DNA of 6,805 nucleotides from Rhodothermales bacterium (GTDB taxonomy: Bacteria; Bacteroidota; Rhodothermia; Rhodothermales; VXPQ01). The notes beneath the pieces were generated by a model. It did no database searches and had not been told where the DNA came from. It saw only the letters and a list, made by a program, of their open reading frames with translations. The DNA is taken from NCBI GenBank assembly GCA_028283985.1, contig JANQSQ010000042.1:1-6805 (forward strand), given 5' to 3'. This document shows, in pieces, positions 1-5,700 of the stretch (position 1 is its first letter; every line of letters begins with the position of its first letter). The position numbers and the translations under genes were made by a program.

Positions 1-63
1 GCCGTGGCGGGCGCGACGGGCATCGCGGCTGTTCTGCTGCTGGGTTTCGTCCTGGCGCCTTGA
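1..63 (+). CDS. C-terminal end of a gene with a hydrophobic tail (partial)
   Basis: Frame 1 is open from the window edge to a TGA at 61-63 and gives 20 residues, almost all Ala, Gly, Val, Leu, Ile or Phe, ending in Leu-Ala-Pro. This has the composition and length of one transmembrane helix, so the gene probably encodes an integral membrane protein such as a permease, with its last helix at the C-terminus. The codons are GC-rich, like the oxidoreductase at 449-1618. Nothing else of the gene is visible, so the family cannot be named. A 4-bp inverted repeat (70-73 with 79-82) follows but has no T-run, and I do not call it a terminator. Confidence 0.5.
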   Translation, partial: AVAGATGIAAVLLLGFVLAP

Positions 64-181
64 TTGACGCCGTGCCTGACGGAACAGAGCATCGCTGCAT
101 AGTGTCAACAGGCCCTGACGTAGCTCGTGCAAGCTGGAAAACATTTTGAGTTTGCGCGTATCATGGCATCGAAAAAAATCC

Positions 182-187
182 TATCTT
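182..187 (+). promoter_or_regulatory. Possible -10 box for the tRNA-Pro gene
   Basis: TATCTT lies 13 bases before the first base of the tRNA and matches TATAAT at four of six positions. Extended to 189 it also resembles the Bacteroidota -7 box TAxxTTTG with one mismatch. No convincing -35 or -33 element stands at the right distance: the nearest TTTG, at 151-154, is too far. It is listed only because its placement suits a short tRNA leader. Confidence 0.2.
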
Positions 188-199
188 CGGTTCTGTTTT

Positions 200-273
200 C
201 GGGACGTGGCGCAGTCCGGTAGCGCACTTGCATGGGGTGCAAGGGGTCGTGGGTTCAAATCCCGCCGTCCCGA
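200..273 (+). tRNA. tRNA-Pro, anticodon GGG
   Basis: A full cloverleaf folds by eye. The acceptor stem is 200-206 with 266-272, seven perfect pairs. The D stem is 209-212 with 222-225, with GG at 218-219 in the loop. The anticodon stem is 227-231 with 239-243, the variable loop is 244-248, and the T stem is 249-253 with 261-265 around a TTCAAAT loop. The seven-base anticodon loop (232-238) has T33 and GGG at 34-36, reading Pro codons CCC/CCU. Identity is supported by features typical of bacterial tRNA-Pro: C1-G72, discriminator A73, and G35/G36. The gene does not encode the 3' CCA (CAT follows the discriminator), so CCA must be added after transcription. Confidence 0.96.
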
Positions 274-303
274 CATAATAAGGTCGTTTCAACAGATTTG
301 TAC

Positions 304-331
304 TACGTTTGCAATACAATGACAATACAAT
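304..331 (+). promoter_or_regulatory. Candidate promoter region upstream of the oxidoreductase gene
   Basis: Two kinds of box overlap here. TACGTTTG at 304-311 is an exact match to the Bacteroidota -7 consensus TAxxTTTG. TACAAT occurs twice, at 315-320 and 326-331, each five of six to a sigma-70 -10 box. No good -33/-35 element is seen at standard spacing for any of them. If used, the promoter would give a leader of roughly 110-130 bases before the start at 449. This is the only promoter-like AT-rich stretch between the tRNA and that gene. Confidence 0.3.
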
Positions 332-342
332 GTTGCACAATG
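312..342 (+). repeat. Short tandem direct repeat next to tRNA-Pro
   Basis: The ten-base word CAATACAATG occurs at 312-321 and again at 323-332, giving an 11-base period close to one helical turn. A degenerate third copy, TTGCACAATG, follows directly at 333-342. The repeats begin 39 bases after the tRNA. Such an array could be a protein-binding site, for example a regulator operator or arm-type sites of a tyrosine integrase that once used this tRNA as its attachment site. No integrase gene and no second copy of the tRNA 3' end is seen in the window, so the function is open. Confidence 0.6.
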
Positions 343-448
343 CCAGATACCTGCCTGGGATCGTGACGCAAGGCAGCCCTGACATCGTCCGGCGCGAATA
401 TTTTCATCGCCCCCACGCCAAACCAGCGACCGAATAGCGACTTGAACT

Positions 449-1618
449 ATGTCTTTGAGCAGAAAACTCCGTTACGGAATGGTGGGCGGCGGCCCCGGCG
501 CCTTCATCGGCGAGGTACACCGCAAGGCGGCGGCCCTCGACGGGCTCACGACGCTCGTAGCGGGGGCTTTTTCATCGGATCCCGCCAAATCGAAGCAGCA
601 GGGGGAGGCGCTGCATCTGGATCCGGCCCGCGTCTACGACTCCTTCGACGAAATGGCCGAGCGGGAGGCTGCGCTTCCCGACGACGAACGCATCGACTTC
701 GTATCGATCGTTACGCCCAATTTTATGCATTTCCCGGTCGCGAAGGCGTTCATCGAACGCGGCGTCCATGTCGTGTGCGACAAGCCCATGACGACCACGG
801 TCGAGGAAGCGGAGGAATTATGCCGGCTCGTAGCGGCGCATGACGTCGTGTTCGCCCTCACGCACAATTATACGGGCTATCCGATGGTCAAGCAGGCCCG
901 CGCCATGGTGCAGAACGGCGAACTGGGCGAAATCCACAAGGTGGTGGTGGAGTATCCGCAAGGCTGGCTTGCCACGAAGCTGGAAGACGCCGGCAGCAAG
1001 CAGGCCGCGTGGCGCACGGATCCCTCGAAGGCCGGCGTGTCGTCGGCGGTGGGGGACATCGGTTCGCACGCGGAAAACCTGGCGCGCTATATCACCGGCC
1101 TCGAAATAGAATCGCTCTGCGCGGACATTCATACGTTCGTGCCGGGGCGGGCGCTCGAGGACGACGCCAACATGCTGATCCACTACAAGGGAGGGGCGCG
1201 GGGCGTGTTGCATTGCTCCCAGATTTCCGTAGGGGAGGAGAACAGCCTTAACATCCGTATCTACGGCGCGAAAGGCTCCCTCGCATGGGTGCAGGAGAAT
1301 CCGAATTACCTGCGCTTCCGGTCCAATGACGGGCCGGAGCAGGTGTACAAGCGGGGGAATCCCTACCTCGTGGAAGCGGCCCAGCGCAGCACCCGGCTTC
1401 CGTCAGGGCACCCCGAAGCGTTCCTGGAGGCGTTTGCGAACATCTATGTGAATGCGGTGCACGCCATAGCCGCACATCAAACCGGAGCGGAGGTGGACGA
1501 CCTCACAATGGACTTTCCTACGGTGCAGGACGGCGCCGTAGGCGTGCATTTCATTCACAAGGCGATAGAAAGCGGCAAGAAGCGGACCTGGGTGGATGCT
1601 TCGTATGAGGCGGTGTAG
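449..1618 (+). CDS. Gfo/Idh/MocA family NAD(P)-dependent oxidoreductase
   Basis: This 389-residue cytoplasmic protein fits the usual size of the family, which oxidises or reduces hydroxyl groups of sugars, inositols and related polyols with NAD(P). The N-terminal Rossmann fold opens with a glycine-rich loop at residues 10-17 (G-M-V-G-G-G-P-G). The family's second landmark appears as D111-K112-P113, a DKP variant of the common EKP motif, with the Lys kept. The predicted catalytic His is H207 in D-I-G-S-H (203-207), at the substrate side of the C-terminal alpha/beta domain. The ATG at 449 is chosen because a TGA lies in frame at 443-445 and the G-loop begins ten codons later. There is no Shine-Dalgarno sequence before it. 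Codons are GC-rich, so it appears to be host-like and not part of the downstream defence unit. The substrate cannot be told from sequence. A second, smaller reading frame overlapping its start is a shadow. Confidence 0.93.
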   Translation: MSLSRKLRYGMVGGGPGAFIGEVHRKAAALDGLTTLVAGAFSSDPAKSKQQGEALHLDPARVYDSFDEMAEREAALPDDERIDFVSIVTPNFMHFPVAKAFIERGVHVVCDKPMTTTVEEAEELCRLVAAHDVVFALTHNYTGYPMVKQARAMVQNGELGEIHKVVVEYPQGWLATKLEDAGSKQAAWRTDPSKAGVSSAVGDIGSHAENLARYITGLEIESLCADIHTFVPGRALEDDANMLIHYKGGARGVLHCSQISVGEENSLNIRIYGAKGSLAWVQENPNYLRFRSNDGPEQVYKRGNPYLVEAAQRSTRLPSGHPEAFLEAFANIYVNAVHAIAAHQTGAEVDDLTMDFPTVQDGAVGVHFIHKAIESGKKRTWVDASYEAV

Positions 1619-1698
1619 GGGGGCGGTGGACAAAGTTCTGTGGCTTTACAATTTTAACGACGAGCACATACAGTAAGCGCAAATTCTGGTGTAATAAA

Positions 1699-1703
1699 GA
1701 GAG
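1699..1703 (+). promoter_or_regulatory. Weak ribosome binding site for a GTG start
   Basis: GAGAG lies eight bases before the GTG at 1712. It matters because GTG 1712 is the only ATG/GTG/TTG codon in this frame between the in-frame stop TAA at 1655-1657 and the conserved N-terminal motif of the protein, so it supports the unusual start codon. Confidence 0.4.
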
Positions 1704-1711
1704 ATAAAGTC

Positions 1712-2722
1712 GTGCTTGGAAGTCAGCATCTAGGGAAATGTCCGATTTGGGGGACGGACGCAATTTTTGTGATCCCTGCTAAATGGAGGGATTCAAGCAT
1801 CATACAAGATTCTCCTCGTGCCGGAGGGGGATACGAAATATCTGGCACGGCGACAGTCACTGTTCAATCTCTCAATGAACGACAAAAAGCATTATTGACT
1901 ACTATGCTTGTTGATCGGAGGATGCAGGGAGATGATATACCATTTATTTCTTCTAGAGATATTGATCAGGCTAAGGTAGAAAAGAACATTTCTGTTGCTA
2001 ATCGTGCAGATAGGTTACTTAAGTATTTATCAAAAAAGTCCGAGGAAAATTCTATAGGATACATTTTATATATAAATAGCGCTTTAAATCAAGATAATAT
2101 AAAAATGTATCATGAAACTCTTGCATGGTCAGAATCTATTGAACTACAAGAAGTTAAATATTTAATAAGATACCTATCAAGACAAGATCTCTTAGAAACC
2201 CTTCCAGGGTATGAATCTAATGCAGGATTTGCTTGCATCATAACTGTTGATGGGTATCGTCAAGTTGAAGAAAATATTTTGAACCCTGATTCTTCACAGG
2301 CTTTTGTTGCGATGTGGTTTGGAGAAGAAATGAATGAAAGTTATGAAGAAGGCATCAAGAAAGCGATTAGCAATACCGGATATAAACCGATGCGTATCGA
2401 CAAAAAAGAGGACATCAATAAAATTGATGATGAAATCATTGCAGAAATTCAACGTTCTCGTTTCTTGATCGCGGATTTCACGCAAGGAGATGATGGTGCA
2501 AGGGGTGGTGTTTACTATGAGGCGGGTTTTGCTCAAGGGTTAGGCATTCCTGTCATTCGTTCGTGTCGAAAGGATATATTGGACGAGAACAAGTTACATT
2601 TCGATACGCGGCAATATCACCATGTCGTATGGGAAACAGCTGATGAATTGCGGGTTGGCCTTGAGAAACGTATTCTTGCTTTGATTGGAGAGGGGCCACT
2701 GACTGTGCCAACTGCCCCATGA
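1712..2722 (+). CDS. NDT/TIR-like nucleotide-binding protein, probable defence effector
   Basis: This 336-residue protein shows three parts. Residues 9-45 (K-C-P-I-W-G-T, then D-S-P-R-A-G-G-x-Y-E-I-S) match an N-terminal module I know from uncharacterised proteins, often written CPxCG...SPRAGGxYxI; here the second Cys is Trp. Residues about 50-190 are mainly helical, ending in a probable winged helix (150-188). Residues 195-330 resemble the nucleoside 2-deoxyribosyltransferase/TIR-like fold: strand F-V-A-M-W-F (198-203), A-D-F-T (254-257) and G-V-Y-Y-E-A-G-F-A (266-274), where E270 is at the place of the catalytic Glu of this fold. Members cleave N-glycosidic bonds of nucleosides or, in TIR-like relatives, of NAD; the substrate here is unknown. 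The GTG start is the only candidate that keeps the N-terminal motif. The middle of the gene is only about 25-30% GC, unlike its neighbours, which suggests transfer. Its TGA overlaps the next gene's ATG, indicating one operon with the Type ISP enzyme. Confidence 0.75.
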   Translation: MLGSQHLGKCPIWGTDAIFVIPAKWRDSSIIQDSPRAGGGYEISGTATVTVQSLNERQKALLTTMLVDRRMQGDDIPFISSRDIDQAKVEKNISVANRADRLLKYLSKKSEENSIGYILYINSALNQDNIKMYHETLAWSESIELQEVKYLIRYLSRQDLLETLPGYESNAGFACIITVDGYRQVEENILNPDSSQAFVAMWFGEEMNESYEEGIKKAISNTGYKPMRIDKKEDINKIDDEIIAEIQRSRFLIADFTQGDDGARGGVYYEAGFAQGLGIPVIRSCRKDILDENKLHFDTRQYHHVVWETADELRVGLEKRILALIGEGPLTVPTAP

Positions 2723-5700
2723 CAAACGGCTTCCAACAAGTACTGGATCACATCCGATCCATTTCCGATTCCCAATCGAAGAAAGGTCGCTTGTTCGAGC
2801 GGCTGATGAAGGCGTATTTCCAGCAGGACCCGCTTTACAAAGAACGATTTCGTGAAGTCTGGCTGTGGTCCGAATGGGTGAAGATGCGCTCGGACTTCGA
2901 TGGGGTAGACACGGGCATTGATCTTGTTGCCGAAGAGCGGGAGGGAGGTTACTGTGCCATCCAGTGCAAGTGCTACGCGCCGGGAACGCGCATGTCGAAG
3001 GCACATCTCGATTCCTTCATAGCGGCCTCGGCGCGCGATCCATTCACGGCGCGACTGATTGTCGATACCGGGGATGAGTGGGGGCCAAATGCGGTGAAGA
3101 CGCTCACGCCTTTGAAGCCTGCCTGCACCGTGCTCCGCTTCGGAGATCTCGCGAGTCGCCCGATTGACTGGCCCGATCTGTTGCACGATGCACCGGAGAC
3201 GCTGTCGCTCCGACACGAACCGTTTTCACTCCGGCCGCATCAACAATCCGCGTTCGATGATGTGATCGACGGCTTCAAGGAGCATGATCGCGGCAAACTG
3301 ATCATGGCGTGCGGTACGGGCAAAACCTTTACCGCGTTGCGGATTGCAGAAGAGGTCGCAGGCGTTGGGGGGCGAGCACTCTATATGGTGCCATCCATAT
3401 CCCTGTTCCAGCAGTCGATGCGGGAATGGGCAGAGCAACAGGCAGTGCCGCACCGCTATGTCGGCATCTGTTCCGATACGCGGGCTGGTCGCAATGATGA
3501 GGATGCCTCGCTTCAGGAACTCGAGATTCCCGTCACGACCGACCCCGCAGCCATTTCCCAGGCGTTGCTGGATGCTCCCGCCGATGTGATGACGGTAGTC
3601 TTTTGCACCTACCACTCGCTCGGCTTGGTGGAACACGCACAGGAGAATGGCGCCCCGCCGTTCGACATTATTCTTTGCGATGAAGCGCACAGAACTACAG
3701 GCATTGAGCGTCCCGGCGACAAGACTTCGCCGTTCGTGCTCGTGCACGATGCAGACAGAATACATGCATCGAAACGGCTCTACATGACCGCCACGCCGCG
3801 TCTTTACACCGAAGCGGCCAGAACGAAGGCGGCCAGACACAATGTCGAAGTCTTCTCCATGGACGATCCGGCGACGTATGGACCGGAGTTTCATCGCTTA
3901 CCCTTCTCCCGGGCGGTTGAACAGGACCTGCTTTCGGATTACAAGGTGGTAGTTTTCACCATATCCGAGCAGCATGTGGACGCGGTACTGCAAGGGCACC
4001 TGGCTTCCGGTGGCAGCGAAATCAATCTCACCGACGTAGCGAAGATCGTCGGGTGCTGGCAGGCGCTGCAGAACCCGGAGAACGAACACTCCGGCAATGG
4101 GCAATCCTTGCGCCTGGGTCGCGCGATTGCGTTTACTAACACTATTGCATCCTCCAAGCGGCTGGAAACGCATTGGGACGGCATTGTCGAGCAAGCTATT
4201 GCGCTGTTGCCGGAATACGAGCAGGCCGGGGCGTTCCGTTGTGAAACGCGCCATGTCGATGGGCAGCATCATGCCCTTGACCGCAAGGCGCGCATCGAAT
4301 GGTTGAAGGGCGAGACACAAGGAAGCTGCCGCATCCTCTCGAACGCACGGTGTCTCTCCGAGGGGATCGATGTGCCTGCACTCGATGCCGTACTGTTTAT
4401 GAACCCGCGCAACAGTCAGGTTGATATCGTGCAGGCCGTAGGCCGGGCTATGCGAAAGGCGGAGGGCAAGCAGTACGGATACATCATTTTGCCGGTCTTC
4501 ATTCCTGCGGGCATGGAACCGGCGAAGGCGCTGGACGACAACGAACGCTACGGCGTGGTCTGGAGCATCCTGCGGGCCTTGCGTTCGCACGACGACCGGC
4601 TTGATGCGGAAATCAACAAGATCGATCTGAACAAGACTCCGACCACCCGGATCATCTTCAGTGGCCCCAATGGCCAAGACCATTCCCGTGAAGACGGACC
4701 TGAGTCTACCGTCCGTGACCCCCTCGTTCCGTACACGCTGAATCTGTTCGAGTCACTGGGTCTACCGCCCGGCGCAATTTTCGCAAAGATTGTCGAGAAG
4801 TGCGGAGATCGTAAGTACTGGGAGACTTGGGCGAAGGACGTTGCCGACATCTTTTCTCGGCTCGTCGCCCGGATCGAAAGACTGCTGGATAATGCAGAAA
4901 ACGAAGCGCTCCGCGAATGGTTCGAGGGATTTCACGAAGAACTGAAGATCTGGATTAACGACTCTATCGATAGGGACAGGGCTATCGAAATGATGGCGCA
5001 GCACATCCTGACGCGCCCGGTCTTCGAAGCCCTGTTCGAGCAGTACGATTTTGCGGCGAATAATCCGGTCGCGCAAGCGCTCGATGCTCTGCGAAAGGAT
5101 TTCGGAGAGTTTGGCCTGGAGAACGAAACACGCGATCTGGAGCGCTTCTATGAGAGCGTGCGGCTCCGTGCACGCGGTCTCGATAACCCCGCAGCGCGTC
5201 AGCACGTGTTGATGGAGTTATACGAGAAGTTTTTTGCAACCGCGATGAAGAAAGACGCGGACCGACTGGGTATTGTCTATACCCCGGTGGAGATCGTGGA
5301 TTTCATTCTGGAGAGTACCGACCGGGTGCTGCGCGACGAATTCGACAGGTCCCTGAGCGATGAGGGGGTCAATGTCCTCGACCCGTTCACGGGCACTGGC
5401 ATTTTTCTGGTTAGACTGCTTCAATCCCAACTGATCTCGGATGCCGATCTGGTCAGAAAGTACAGGCAAGAGTTGCATGCGAATGAACTCGTTCTGCTCG
5501 CCTACTACATTGCGGCCATACATATTGAGGAAGCGTTTCACGGCAGGGGCGGGGCCAACACCGATTATGAGCCGTTCGGAGGTATTGTCCTGACCGATAC
5601 CTTCAACCTCCACAACGAAAGGACGGGCCTCCCGCGAATGTGGCTCCCGGTCAACAGCGAGCGTGTCGAACGCCAGCAGAAAACTCCCATTCAGGTGATT

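Noticed and set aside
70..82. Hairpin after the first gene as a terminator
   Set aside because: The stem is only four base pairs and no T-run follows.
161..385. Minus-strand 74-codon frame containing G-T-A-G-F-E-P-T-T-P
   Set aside because: This is the well-known false protein produced by reading a tRNA gene backwards; the motif is the antisense of tRNA-Pro.
442..843. Plus-strand 133-codon frame overlapping the oxidoreductase start
   Set aside because: It is an Arg/Gly-rich out-of-frame shadow; the overlapping frame holds the conserved Gfo/Idh/MocA motifs.
1633..1647. AAAG...CTTT inverted repeat downstream of the oxidoreductase as a terminator
   Set aside because: It is a four-base AT-rich stem with no stable GC core; too weak to support.
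2617..4683. Three long minus-strand frames (2617-3216, 3226-3894, 3898-4683)
   Set aside because: All are antisense shadows of the nuclease and helicase parts of the Type ISP gene. They show no family motifs and have Arg/His-rich, unstructured composition.
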